A DNA stretch of 64,000 nucleotides from Muribaculaceae bacterium (GCA_017409345.1 JAFQSX010000031.1:21895-85894); one strand, 5' to 3'. Numbered from the stretch's first letter, positions 54,228 through 63,288 are shown. Notes: generated by a model not told the origin, from the sequence alone. Translations and numbers: made by a program.

Positions 54228-54826
54228 AAGAGTATTCTTTTGGCAATACACATATATATATAAAAGAGTTACCTCTTGAAATAGAACAATTATTACTCTT
54301 GTGTAATAATGATATTAGAGCAAAGGTCAGTATGTGTAAGTCAATGCGTCGCAAACGTGAAATCATTGCATCGCATTTGATGGTAAAGAATATTCTTGGT
54401 AATGATGCAGAGATTGATCATGACATCAATGGTGCTCCTATTTTAGTGGGAGTTGAAGGATATATTTCCATTTCACATAGTGCTACAGATATTGCAATTG
54501 CGGTAAATCCAAATCATTGCATAGGAATAGATATTGAAACATGGCGTGAACAATTGATTAAAGTAAAAGAACGCTTTTTGTCTCAAAAGGAAATTGTTCA
54601 TTATGACTCTCCTCAACTCATGCTTCAGGCTTGGACAATGAAAGAGGCTTTATATAAAGTCGCGCAGTCGCCGGGGATATCTTTGGCTGACGATATTATG
54701 CTTCCTATTGAGAAAGATGATGATATCGCTAAAGTAAACACAATAAAAGGTATGCGTGATTTTGAGATTCATGTTATAGAATCCACATCATCACGTTGCA
54801 TTTCTTTGGCTTATCCTTTGAAGTAG
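54224..54826 (+). CDS. 4'-phosphopantetheinyl transferase (Sfp type)
   Basis: Moves 4'-phosphopantetheine from CoA to a carrier protein serine. The 200-residue protein has ISISHS (81-86), the metal-binding GIDIE (D103, E105), and WTMKEALYK (137-145, with K140, E141 and K145). Single-protein Sfp-type length. Overlap of four bases with gldD shows co-transcription, an arrangement I recall in other Bacteroidales. The partner carrier protein is not in the window; no PKS or NRPS genes are present. Confidence 0.9.
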   Translation: MKEYSFGNTHIYIKELPLEIEQLLLLCNNDIRAKVSMCKSMRRKREIIASHLMVKNILGNDAEIDHDINGAPILVGVEGYISISHSATDIAIAVNPNHCIGIDIETWREQLIKVKERFLSQKEIVHYDSPQLMLQAWTMKEALYKVAQSPGISLADDIMLPIEKDDDIAKVNTIKGMRDFEIHVIESTSSRCISLAYPLK

Positions 54827-54841
54827 AATCAGAAGAACCGA

Positions 54842-55972
54842 TTATAGAGATTTTTTAAATGCACGACGACGGCGATGTTGACGATAGTCAAAGTATTCCC
54901 ATTGTTTTTGTACATTTTGGTTGTCTTCAAGTTCAATGTTGCTTTCGGCCCATTTATAGCCATTGCGAATATAACCGGGTAATAGGTCGGTAAATAGCAA
55001 TGCATTAACACCTTTACCCAAATATTCTTTAGCGATGGCAATGAGCATAAGGTCAACCCCTTCGCTCTTACCTTTCATTGCTTTCAATATGTGACGCCAT
55101 CCAAATGGGAATAATTTGCCTCCACTTTTTTGTAGTGCACGTGAGAATGATGGCATTGAGATGCCCACACCCACCAATTTGTCGTTTTCATCAACAATTA
55201 CGCTCACATCTTCAAGTCTTAAAACACCAAGATACATTCCGATGTAATAATCAATTTGGCGTTGTGTCAATGGAGAATAACCATACAGTTTGTCGTAAGC
55301 ATCATTTATGAGTTCAAAAAGAGCCTGTCCGTAGGCATCCTTTAGTTTTTTGCGAGAAGTGAATTTTACTGTGCGAAGATTGAATTTTTTGCGCACGATT
55401 TCGGCAATACGTTGGTATTTATCGGGTACGGCATCGGGGATTGTGATGCGAAATTCGACCCAATCGGCATCTTTTACATATCCCATGCGCTCCATGTGAG
55501 TGGGATAGTAGGCATGGTTATAAATAGTTGCCATTGTGCCCAATTCGTTAAATCCATCAATGAGCATGCCTTCGTGGTCCATATCGCTAAATCCCATAGG
55601 CCCCACGATAGAAGTCATTCCTTGATTGCGTCCCCAATCTTCGGCTGCCTTGAATAGAGCATCGGCAACTTCTTTGTCGTCAATAAAGTCAACCCATCCA
55701 AATCGCATTGTTTTCTCACCTGTACGTTGATTTACCACATCATTGATTATCGCGGTGATGCGACCCACCGGCTTGTTGTCGCGATAGGCCATAAATGACT
55801 GTGCGCGACAGAAGTCAAATGCCGGATTTTTATCGGGACGCAAGGTGTCTATTTCATCAAAAACCAATGGTGGCACATAGCAATCATTGCCTTTGTATAA
55901 ATCAATGCCAAATTGAACATATTTCTTTAGTTCACTTTTTTTAGGTGTTATAGGTTTTACTATGACAGACAT
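54842..55972 (-). CDS. GNAT-like N-acetyltransferase family protein
   Basis: A 376-residue protein found widely in Bacteroidota. The N-terminal half resembles a GNAT fold (GRITAIINDVVNQRTGE, then FGWVDFIDD and ADALFKAAEDWGRNQG), followed by VGPMGFSDMDHEGML and a second acetyltransferase-like half with VGVGISMPSF and EYLGKGVNALLF. The substrate is unknown. Its start overlaps the kinase-like gene by 13 bases, so the two proteins are coupled and possibly work together. It converges with the phosphopantetheinyl transferase gene, 15 bases between stops. Confidence 0.8.
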   Translation of the reverse strand: MSVIVKPITPKKSELKKYVQFGIDLYKGNDCYVPPLVFDEIDTLRPDKNPAFDFCRAQSFMAYRDNKPVGRITAIINDVVNQRTGEKTMRFGWVDFIDDKEVADALFKAAEDWGRNQGMTSIVGPMGFSDMDHEGMLIDGFNELGTMATIYNHAYYPTHMERMGYVKDADWVEFRITIPDAVPDKYQRIAEIVRKKFNLRTVKFTSRKKLKDAYGQALFELINDAYDKLYGYSPLTQRQIDYYIGMYLGVLRLEDVSVIVDENDKLVGVGISMPSFSRALQKSGGKLFPFGWRHILKAMKGKSEGVDLMLIAIAKEYLGKGVNALLFTDLLPGYIRNGYKWAESNIELEDNQNVQKQWEYFDYRQHRRRRAFKKSL

Positions 55973-56787
55973 AATGTGAAGAATTTATCAAAAGAGTTTA
56001 TGAGATTATTTATAGATGATATTTGATTTATTTTTTGTGGCTCAAGAATGATTATTCCCGCTAAAAATAATATCATCAAGACTAAAAAGATTATTATCAT
56101 TAAATATAGTCGGTTGCCCGAGCGACGTTCAAGAGCGAGGTGTAAATCTTGAACATCGCGATAACGACGCGACGGATTGGGATCGGTGCATCGGTCGGCG
56201 ATTTTATGAAGGTTGGGGTATTCACCATCAACGTTGTCAAGCACTTCTTTTAGCACTAGCCCATAATTATAAATGTCTTCGGCTGCGTCGGTAGGTTCAA
56301 GATGCTCCTTTTGATCAAAGCCCACGTCAATGAGTTTGAGGTTGCCGATATTTTCGGTAAAAATAATCCGTTCGGGGCGAATAGGGTGATGCACTATGTG
56401 ATTTGACTGAATATAGTCCATTGCGCTCACTAAATGATGTCGTAGTTGCTCAATATGTTTTGGAGTTACGCGTTTTTCATCGATGAGCTTGCGCAAAGAA
56501 TCTCCATATACATCATCGGTTATGATGCAACGCCCTATACCCGGCACATCCTCAAAATCATTAATCATTACAATGTGAGGGTGTGCAAGATTATAACGCA
56601 CATCAAACTCTTTCTCAATCATCGCTTCATATTTTTCAATGCCACGATATTGAGGTTTAAGAGTTTTGAGCATTAGCCATTTGCCAAACTTCTTGGCGGT
56701 ATATACATCATAAAACTCTTCATCCCATTCGGGAAGAAGTTCTATTTCAGTCCATTTGGACTCTTTGGAGTTCTCAAGCGTATTCAT
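55960..56787 (-). CDS. Membrane-anchored kinase-like protein, probably a pseudokinase
   Basis: A 275-residue Ser/Thr kinase fold with a membrane helix near 228-249. The ATP-anchoring Lys (K41 in WLMLKTL), the helix-C Glu (E60) and the DFG Asp (D154 in DVG) are present, as is DIYNYG (171-176). The catalytic loop, however, is HHPIRPERI (133-141), where HRDLKPENI is expected: the base Asp is Pro135, the Lys is Arg137 and the metal-binding Asn is Arg140. It has no APE motif. It may bind ATP yet not transfer phosphate. It overlaps the acetyltransferase gene by 13 bases. Confidence 0.8.
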   Translation of the reverse strand: MNTLENSKESKWTEIELLPEWDEEFYDVYTAKKFGKWLMLKTLKPQYRGIEKYEAMIEKEFDVRYNLAHPHIVMINDFEDVPGIGRCIITDDVYGDSLRKLIDEKRVTPKHIEQLRHHLVSAMDYIQSNHIVHHPIRPERIIFTENIGNLKLIDVGFDQKEHLEPTDAAEDIYNYGLVLKEVLDNVDGEYPNLHKIADRCTDPNPSRRYRDVQDLHLALERRSGNRLYLMIIIFLVLMILFLAGIIILEPQKINQISSINNLINSFDKFFTLCLS

Positions 56788-56796
56788 AAAGGTATG

Positions 56797-57192
56797 TTAG
56801 TATAATGGTCGATAAATCAAATAGTTCCTATCGTCCCAATAGTCGTAGAGATAGAGATATCCTCGATAGAACTCCCAAAAGTAGGTCCATGTTGTACCAT
56901 CATGAAATCTTATTTCGACAGTGTTCTCATATCGGCCATAATCGTCCCACCAAAAATCCCAATTACTCCAATGTCCATAACTGTCATAGGCTTCATATAC
57001 ACCCACTCCATTAGAATAAAAATGTAAACGGTCAATATAAACTTGGGGAACGGGACCATATTGATCTTCAAGTAATTCCCAACTGCCTACTAATGGCGAA
57101 TAGTATCGATCATCATCTTCGCAACATGATGAAAATGAAACAGCCATCATCAACAGCATCATAAATGGGAATAATAACTTTTTAGCCTTCAT
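56797..57192 (-). CDS. Small lipoprotein with lipocalin-like beta domain
   Basis: From ATG 57192 the 131-residue product has a lipoprotein signal MKAKKLLFPFMMLLMMAVSF followed by SSC, with C23 or C24 as the lipidated residue. The mature part is very rich in Tyr and Trp (WSNWDFWWDD, YLYLYDYWDD) and contains the LVGSWEL start typical of lipocalin-like domains. Longer frames from 57330 add 46 residues that would bury the signal; I reject them. A -7 box lies at 57221-57228. Confidence 0.8.
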   Translation of the reverse strand: MKAKKLLFPFMMLLMMAVSFSSCCEDDDRYYSPLVGSWELLEDQYGPVPQVYIDRLHFYSNGVGVYEAYDSYGHWSNWDFWWDDYGRYENTVEIRFHDGTTWTYFWEFYRGYLYLYDYWDDRNYLIYRPLY

Positions 57193-57220
57193 AATTTTTG
57201 GAGTTATTAGGTTTGAATTA

Positions 57221-57228
57221 CAAAGATA
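57221..57228 (-). promoter_or_regulatory. -7 box of the lipocalin-like lipoprotein gene
   Basis: TATCTTTG on the minus strand matches TAnnTTTG, 29 bases before the chosen ATG, which supports that start. Confidence 0.55.
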
Positions 57229-57366
57229 ATAATTTGAATTGAAAATTAATGGATTGTGTGATTTTATTTTTCTCATTGATATGATCTTGGACTCCATGTT
57301 CAAAATAATTTCCAAAAATTTCATAATCAAGTAACTTGTAATATGTAAAAATACAAAAGAAATTAT

Positions 57367-57374
57367 TAAATTTG
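57367..57374 (+). promoter_or_regulatory. -7 box of the GH3 gene
   Basis: TAAATTTG matches TAnnTTTG, 27 bases upstream of the ATG at 57401. No good -33 box is present. Confidence 0.5.
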
Positions 57375-57400
57375 TGACTTAAACGCATTTACAAACTATA

Positions 57401-58921
57401 ATGATAAATCTCACACCATTGGCGCGATTGATATTTAATCACCGAGTGAAGGAATCACTGCGGTGGATTAGTGGTTGTGAGGATACACAACGAGAACAAT
57501 TGGCATGGCTCATAAGACAGTCGCGAAGCACTCGTTGGGGAGAAAAATATCATTATGGAGAGATAAAAAATTACGAAGACTTTGCACAAAAGGTGCCGGT
57601 GAGCAGTTATGAGGATGTCGCTCCATGGATAATGCGTCAACTTGATGGAGAAAGTGATGTGTTGTGGCGTGGACGAGTGAATCGTTTTGCTCAATCAAGT
57701 GGTACATCCAATGGCAAAAGCAAGTATATCCCAATTACTAATGATGCTTTGCAACGATGCCATTATAAAGGTGCAAGTGATGTTGTGGCACATTATCTTT
57801 CGTTATATCCCGATAGTAGAATGTTTTCGGGTAAAGGATTTATTCTTGGAGGAAGTTTTGCAAATGAGGTGGCTCATTTGCGTGAAGATGCACGAGTGGG
57901 TGATCTCTCAGCTCATCTTATTGACAAGGTGAATCCATTGGTAAACATGGTGCGTGTGCCATCAAAAGAGATTGCTCTGATGGAAGATTGGGAGAAGAAA
58001 CTTCCGGCACTTGTTGAGGCTTCGATGGGGGAAAATATAACCAACCTATCGGGAGTGCCATCGTGGTTTCTTGCCGTGTTAAAAGCTGTGATTGCTCAAG
58101 CAGGGGCTACTACGATTCATGATGTGTGGCCCAATCTTGAGGTGTTTTTTCATGGAGGGATTGCGTTTGCACCCTATTGTGAACAGTATGCGTCGATTAC
58201 TGATGCTTCAAAAATGCGTTATCTTGAGACTTACAATGCCTCGGAGGGTTTCTTTGCCGTACAGAATGCTATTGATGATAGAGCAATGTTGCTATTGCTT
58301 GATGTTGGAGTCTTTTATGAGTTTATGCCTCTTGACCAACTTGAGAATCCTAACCCACAATTATTGCCGATATGGAAAGTTGAGCCGGGAAAGATATATG
58401 GGCTTGTTATATCATCATGCAATGGCCTGTGGCGTTATACAATAGGTGACACTGTGAAGATTGAGAGTGTGAATCCGGTAAAAATCACTATTGCCGGGCG
58501 TACAAAACATTTTATCAATGCATTTGGAGAGGAATTGATGGTGCATAATGCCGATGCTGCAATAGCAAAGGTGTGCACCGAGATGAATTGTGCTATTCTC
58601 AATTATACGGCAGCGCCGGTTTATGCTGCAGATAATTCAAAGGGTCGCCATGAATGGTTGATAGAGTTTGCCGTAAAGCCAAGTGATATGGGGCATTTTG
58701 CAACTCGGCTAGATGAATTATTGCAACAAGAAAATTCGGATTATCAAGCAAAACGATATAAAGGAATATTCCTTGATAAATTGACGGTAATTGTAGCGCG
58801 TGATCGATTATTTGATGACTGGCTCGCTTCAACCGGAAAACTTGGTGGCCAACGCAAAGTGCCACGTCTCGCTAATAACAGACAATTTATTGACCCAATG
58901 CTAAAAATGAATCAATTATGA
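57401..58921 (+). CDS. GH3 auxin-responsive promoter family protein (acyl-amide synthetase fold)
   Basis: A 506-residue member of the bacterial GH3 family, relatives of plant enzymes that join amino acids to carboxylic acids through an acyl-adenylate. The ATP-binding FAQSSGTSNGKSKYIPIT is at about 96-113, and ETYNASEGFFAVQ and LWRYTIGDTVKI follow. The C-terminal part contains the family's INAFGEELMVHNAD. Natural substrates in bacteria are unknown. It overlaps the downstream glycosyltransferase by four bases, which hints at a surface lipid or glycan link (inference). Confidence 0.88.
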   Translation: MINLTPLARLIFNHRVKESLRWISGCEDTQREQLAWLIRQSRSTRWGEKYHYGEIKNYEDFAQKVPVSSYEDVAPWIMRQLDGESDVLWRGRVNRFAQSSGTSNGKSKYIPITNDALQRCHYKGASDVVAHYLSLYPDSRMFSGKGFILGGSFANEVAHLREDARVGDLSAHLIDKVNPLVNMVRVPSKEIALMEDWEKKLPALVEASMGENITNLSGVPSWFLAVLKAVIAQAGATTIHDVWPNLEVFFHGGIAFAPYCEQYASITDASKMRYLETYNASEGFFAVQNAIDDRAMLLLLDVGVFYEFMPLDQLENPNPQLLPIWKVEPGKIYGLVISSCNGLWRYTIGDTVKIESVNPVKITIAGRTKHFINAFGEELMVHNADAAIAKVCTEMNCAILNYTAAPVYAADNSKGRHEWLIEFAVKPSDMGHFATRLDELLQQENSDYQAKRYKGIFLDKLTVIVARDRLFDDWLASTGKLGGQRKVPRLANNRQFIDPMLKMNQL

Positions 58922-59889
58922 ATCGTCAACCACTAATATCTGTAATAGTCCCCGTTTATAATGTAGAAAAATATGTGGGCAAATGTGTTGACTCGATATT
59001 AAATCAATCATATAAAAATCTTGATATCATATTGGTTGACGATGGTTCTACCGATAGGAGCGGAGTGATATGTGATGACTATGCTCACCACAATGCAAAT
59101 ATCAGGGTGATACATCAACCAAATGGAGGATTAAGCGCAGCGCGTAATGCGGGGCTTGATGTGATGACCGGTGAATATGTCACATTTGTTGACTCTGATG
59201 ATATGATTCATAGAGAATGTATAACTACACTTTATCGATATATTGAAACCGAACGCGCTGAAATTTCAACAATTTCAGCGATTGATATTGAAGATGATGA
59301 TGTGTGTCCCACTACGGCTCCTAGAGGAGAACTTAAAGTGTTCTATTCGGGAGTAGAGGCTGTTGAATCGATGTTGTTCCAACAGCGATTTATCGATAAT
59401 TCGGCTTGGGGTAAATTATATAAAGCATCATTTTTTGAAACTCATAGATTCCCGGTGGGTATATTGTATGAGGATTTGGCAACTATCCCCTATGTGTGTC
59501 TAGAGGCTAAATATATAGCAACATCTGCAACACCATTATATTTCTATCGTAAGCGTGAAACAAGTATATTGGGATCTTTCTCATTGAAAAGAAGTGATGT
59601 TCTTGATGTTGTTGATGATTTGGTGAAATTTATGGGGCAGAATCACAAGGCATTGACAGATGCGGCTTGCTCGCGAAAGTTTAGTGCTAATATGAATATC
59701 TTGTGGCTTATGTCGGCTACCGGAATTAAGGATGATGCAATTGTGGCTCGTTGTTGGGAAAATATCAAGCAATTACGAAAGATGGCATTGATAAATCCTC
59801 GCGTAAGAATGAAAAATAAATTGGGCGCATTGACTTCAGTTTTCGGTTTGGATTTCTTGATGATAGTATTGAATAGATTTAAAGATTGA
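58918..59889 (+). CDS. Family 2 glycosyltransferase
   Basis: A 323-residue GT2 enzyme with the N-terminal SVIVPVYNVEKYVGKCVDSI, nucleotide-binding LVDDGSTDRSG, GGLSAARNAGLD and metal-binding TFVDSDDM. The latter half is more variable and lacks a membrane segment. The sugar and acceptor cannot be named; a surface polysaccharide or glycolipid role is likely. It begins inside the last codons of the GH3 gene (ATGA overlap). Confidence 0.9.
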   Translation: MNRQPLISVIVPVYNVEKYVGKCVDSILNQSYKNLDIILVDDGSTDRSGVICDDYAHHNANIRVIHQPNGGLSAARNAGLDVMTGEYVTFVDSDDMIHRECITTLYRYIETERAEISTISAIDIEDDDVCPTTAPRGELKVFYSGVEAVESMLFQQRFIDNSAWGKLYKASFFETHRFPVGILYEDLATIPYVCLEAKYIATSATPLYFYRKRETSILGSFSLKRSDVLDVVDDLVKFMGQNHKALTDAACSRKFSANMNILWLMSATGIKDDAIVARCWENIKQLRKMALINPRVRMKNKLGALTSVFGLDFLMIVLNRFKD

Positions 59890-59924
59890 TATTCTGAGTG
59901 GTAAAAAATAAAAAAACATAAAAT

Positions 59925-61292
59925 ATGAAAATTAGATTATTCTTATCGCTATTATTGATAGCGGCGATTTCAATTGCCAATGCTGCTACTCCAAAATATG
60001 TATTTTATTTCATTGGTGATGGAATGGGTATGGGGCATGTGATGGCTACTCAAAGTTACAATCGCGAAGTTCTTAAGAGTAGTGAGTCATTGTTAATGAT
60101 GCAATTCCCTGTTGTGTCAATGGTGACTACTTATTCGGCTTCGGGCCGTGTGACTGATTCGGCTGCTGCAGGAACGGCTCTTTCTACCGGGTATAAAACC
60201 AATAATGGAATGCTTGGAGTGACCCCCGATTCTGTGCCTGTTACATCGGTGGCACGTTATCTAAAAGATGCAGGTTGGGGTATTGGCATTGTTACTACTG
60301 TTGCCCCCGATGATGCTACTCCGGGAGCATTTTATGCTCACCAACCAAGTCGTTCGATGGCTTATGAAATTGACAAGGAAATGGCTCAATCGGGTTATGA
60401 ATTTGTTGCCGGTTCTAAACTCAAAGGCACAAAAGATAAAGAGGGTAATTCCACTGATATATATTCATATTTTGCCGATAATAATGTTGCGATAGTGAAA
60501 GGTATAGAGGCTCTTAATGGACTAAATTCAAAAAGAGTAGTTCTATTAAATAAAGATTCACTTGATAGTAATGTGGGTTATACTATTGATTCGATTGATG
60601 GAGCACTCACTCTACCTCAAATGACTCAGGCTTGTGTAGATCATTTGCAAAAATATTCACCCGAACGCTTTTTTATGATGGTTGAGGGTGGGAATATAGA
60701 TTATGCCGGTCACTCTAATGATGGTGGTGCTGTGGTAAAAGAAATTTTGAACTTTAACCAAGCAATTAAAATTGCGTATGATTTTTATCTCGCACACCCC
60801 GATGAAACTCTTATAGTGGTTACTGCCGACCATAATACAGGGGGATTGGCTGTGCGATTTGGTGATATGTCTCTAATTGATTATCAAAAAATTTCGAAAG
60901 ATCAATTTGGAAATTATACCAAGTCAATTCTCAATTCACGTCGCATCTTCACTTGGGATGATATGAAAGCCGAATTAAAGTCTTTGCTTGGATTTTGGGA
61001 TAAGGTGTCAATATCTGAATCGCAAGAAAAGGTATTGATGGAGAAATTTGAAAACACATTTAAAATGCGTAATTCAGCCGATCAAAAGACTCTTTATAAC
61101 TCATTTAATGAATTTTCGGTTGAGGTGTTTAATATCTTGAACGAAAAATCTGGTTTTGGGTGGGTGGCTACAGGTCACACCGGAGACCCCGTTCCGTTAT
61201 TTGCTATTGGTCGTGGGGCTTATGAGTTTATGGGTGTGCATGATAACACTGAAATACCAAAAATAATTAAAAGCATTGCATTAGGAGAATAA
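59925..61292 (+). CDS. Periplasmic alkaline phosphatase
   Basis: A 455-residue metalloenzyme. The signal peptide is MKIRLFLSLLLIAAISIANA. The metal-binding FIGDGMGMGH (D32) and the nucleophile S79 in TDSAAAGTALSTGYKT are clear; EGGNIDYAGHSND and VTADHNTGGL hold further zinc ligands, and WVATGHTGDPVPLFA holds the last His. It should release phosphate from monoesters in the periplasm. The gene is 35 bases after the glycosyltransferase gene. Confidence 0.94.
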   Translation: MKIRLFLSLLLIAAISIANAATPKYVFYFIGDGMGMGHVMATQSYNREVLKSSESLLMMQFPVVSMVTTYSASGRVTDSAAAGTALSTGYKTNNGMLGVTPDSVPVTSVARYLKDAGWGIGIVTTVAPDDATPGAFYAHQPSRSMAYEIDKEMAQSGYEFVAGSKLKGTKDKEGNSTDIYSYFADNNVAIVKGIEALNGLNSKRVVLLNKDSLDSNVGYTIDSIDGALTLPQMTQACVDHLQKYSPERFFMMVEGGNIDYAGHSNDGGAVVKEILNFNQAIKIAYDFYLAHPDETLIVVTADHNTGGLAVRFGDMSLIDYQKISKDQFGNYTKSILNSRRIFTWDDMKAELKSLLGFWDKVSISESQEKVLMEKFENTFKMRNSADQKTLYNSFNEFSVEVFNILNEKSGFGWVATGHTGDPVPLFAIGRGAYEFMGVHDNTEIPKIIKSIALGE

Positions 61293-61311
61293 ACTTTTAA
61301 CGAAATAAGGA

Positions 61312-61437
61312 ATGGCAACAAGAAAACAATGGAGAATAGGAACAAGTATATTTGTGTTTCTAATAACATTATTTTGTTTTATTGCAATGTCTTATTCTTT
61401 GGTTGAGGAAATTATAAAAAGAATAAGTAGGTTGTAG
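61312..61437 (+). CDS. Small single-span membrane protein, 41 residues
   Basis: ATG at 61312, preceded by a purine-rich AAGG, opens a 41-codon frame to TAG at 61437. It has a basic start (MATRKQWRIG), one hydrophobic segment (SIFVFLITLFCFIAMSYSL) and a charged tail with EEIIKR. That is the layout of a bitopic membrane miniprotein, positive-inside at the N-terminus. No homologue is recognised. It sits between the phosphatase gene and the secreted glycosidase-like gene on the same strand. Confidence 0.5.
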   Translation: MATRKQWRIGTSIFVFLITLFCFIAMSYSLVEEIIKRISRL

Positions 61438-61504
61438 GCGATGGCCTTGATTTTAAGGGGCATTGGAGTCATTTTTAGAAGAATCTATATAAAATAAAGT
61501 GACT

Positions 61505-62224
61505 ATGACAAGACGATTTGTTTTATGTACTATTTTTGTGTTATTGGCAATAATGGTTAATGCGCAAAATAAGGACACTCAGAAATGGGTAGATGTTGTA
61601 AAGACTGAAAAACTTATCGTTCTAAAACCCAATTTTACATCAATAGATTTAGTATTTGGAAATAAGTCGCCCAAAGAAAGCAAATCGGTAATTGCTTGTT
61701 TTGGCGCAGCATTTACGGGCGAAAGATTAGAAGAGTTTTCGCATAGCAATATTGCTGGTCCTCATGCCGGTGGAGGCAAGAAATATAAAGGGTATTCGTG
61801 TAAGCGTAATACAGGAGCCTTTGTGTATTATAATAATAAATGGGAATTTTGTTATGGAGGCTGGAAAAATAAAAATTATGGCTATTTGCTAGCAAAGGCG
61901 TCCAAGAACCATGGCTGTGGTTTTGAGCAAGAAATGATGATATATAATAATAAATGTGTAAAGACTGTTCGTCCCAAAGATAATACAAATGTTTTTCGTG
62001 CACTTTGCGAGAAAAACGGGGAATTATTGGTGATAGAGTCAAGAGGAATGATGCGATTTGGCGATTTTATTGATGGTTTGGTGAAATATGGAGTGAAACA
62101 TGCGCTTTATCTTGATATGGGCACATGGTGGTATGGTTGGTATCGCCCCGACAGCAATACTTTTGTAGATATGCATATGCAAATTCATAACTATCACACA
62201 AATTGGTTGGTATTTAAGCGATAA
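61505..62224 (+). CDS. Secreted phosphodiester-glycosidase-like protein (DUF2233/NAGPA type)
   Basis: The 239-residue protein has a signal peptide (MTRRFVLCTIFVLLAIMVNA) and a C-terminal block FRALCEKNGELLVIESRG, then KHALYLDMGTW, that resembles phosphodiester glycosidases such as the NAGPA uncovering enzyme. These cut sugar-phosphate diesters, which is fitting next to an alkaline phosphatase and with Stealth-type glycans made elsewhere in the window (inference). The start is ATG 61505, two codons after a GTG. Its stop overlaps the RhuM-Fic start by one base (TAATG). Confidence 0.65.
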   Translation: MTRRFVLCTIFVLLAIMVNAQNKDTQKWVDVVKTEKLIVLKPNFTSIDLVFGNKSPKESKSVIACFGAAFTGERLEEFSHSNIAGPHAGGGKKYKGYSCKRNTGAFVYYNNKWEFCYGGWKNKNYGYLLAKASKNHGCGFEQEMMIYNNKCVKTVRPKDNTNVFRALCEKNGELLVIESRGMMRFGDFIDGLVKYGVKHALYLDMGTWWYGWYRPDSNTFVDMHMQIHNYHTNWLVFKR

Positions 62225-62289
62225 TGGCTCAAGAAATACAACTCAACACGCACAACAAGCAGGAGCATCCACCAAAGCACATTGCTGAG
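62224..62289 (+). repeat. Direct repeat A: first 22 codons of the RhuM-Fic gene
   Basis: 66 bases that match 63289-63354 at 54 of 66 positions by my count, with no gap and in the same reading frame. Protein level: 17 of 22 residues identical (MAQEIQLNTHNKQEHPPKHI against MEQEIQLNSHNKQEYPPMHT). Most differences are at third codon positions. Confidence 0.9.
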
Positions 62290-63285
62290 TTTGACTCGTC
62301 CTCAATTATGATATATGTTACTGAGGATAATCAAATTTCGCTTGATGTGAAATTGGAAAATGAAACCGTATGGCTATCTCAAAGTCAGATGGCGTTGTTG
62401 TTTGGTCGTGATAGATCAGTAATAAGTCGTCATATAAATAACATATTTAAGGAAGGAGAATTGGAAAAGTCCTTGGTATGTGCAAATTTTGCACATACCG
62501 AGAAATATGGTAGAAAGGAAGGCTTTGTACAAGTTGTTACAACCGAATATTATAATTTAGATGTTATTATTTCTGTTGGATATAGAGTGAAATCTATAAA
62601 CGGTACTCGTTTTAGGCAATGGGCTAATCGTGTATTAAAAGATTATTTGATTAAAGGATATGCGATTAATGACAAAATCAAATTAGAGCATTACAACGAC
62701 CTTAAAAACGTAGTGCGCTTATTGTCGACAACAGTGAAAGCACAAGAAAAACTATCATCTGATGAGTCTGATGGATTGTTTTCAGTTATATCCGATTATG
62801 TTTATGCGCTTGATACTCTTGATAGATATGATTTTCAACAGTTACTCATTGAAAATACAATAAAAGAGGAGCGATTTCATGCAACATACGAAAATGCAAT
62901 GGACGCAATAAATCGTCTAAAACCCAAGTTTGGAGGGAGTGCATTATTTGCAAATGAAAAAGATGATTCTTTTCGTAGTTCAATAGGCCAAATTTATCAA
63001 ACATGGGATGGTGTAGAACTATATCCAAGTGTTGAGGAGAAAGCGGCAATGTTGTTATACTTAGTGGTGAAGAACCATTCTTTCAGTGATGGCAATAAAC
63101 GAATTGCTGCAATGTTGTTTCTTTGGTTTATGGAACGAAACGGGATTCTATATCGTCCCGATGGGGAGAAACGTATTGCAGATAATACACTTGTTGCACT
63201 AACATTAATGATTGCCGAGAGTCGCACCGAGGAAAAAGATATTATGGTAAAAGTAGTGGTAAATCTTATAAATCAGAAGAATTAA
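62224..63285 (+). CDS. RhuM-family protein with a C-terminal Fic/Doc domain
   Basis: A 353-residue fusion. Residues 1-22 copy the AlaX start. The RhuM (virulence protein) domain follows: WLSQSQMALLFGRDRSVISRHI (about 50-71), then TEYYNLDVIISVGYRVKS and FRQWANRVLKDYLIKGY. The C-terminal part has the Fic motif HSFSDGNKRIAAMLF (H285 to F299), with all catalytic residues kept, so it can be expected to AMP- or phosphorylate a target protein. Fic-type toxins usually need an inhibitory partner; none with a clear inhibitory helix is seen next to it. It overlaps the upstream gene by one base. Confidence 0.88.
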   Translation: MAQEIQLNTHNKQEHPPKHIAEFDSSSIMIYVTEDNQISLDVKLENETVWLSQSQMALLFGRDRSVISRHINNIFKEGELEKSLVCANFAHTEKYGRKEGFVQVVTTEYYNLDVIISVGYRVKSINGTRFRQWANRVLKDYLIKGYAINDKIKLEHYNDLKNVVRLLSTTVKAQEKLSSDESDGLFSVISDYVYALDTLDRYDFQQLLIENTIKEERFHATYENAMDAINRLKPKFGGSALFANEKDDSFRSSIGQIYQTWDGVELYPSVEEKAAMLLYLVVKNHSFSDGNKRIAAMLFLWFMERNGILYRPDGEKRIADNTLVALTLMIAESRTEEKDIMVKVVVNLINQKN

Positions 63286-63288
63286 ATA

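Noticed and set aside
57193-57330. Upstream extension of the lipocalin-like lipoprotein
   Set aside because: The extension covers the -7 box at 57221-57228 and would hide a lipoprotein signal.
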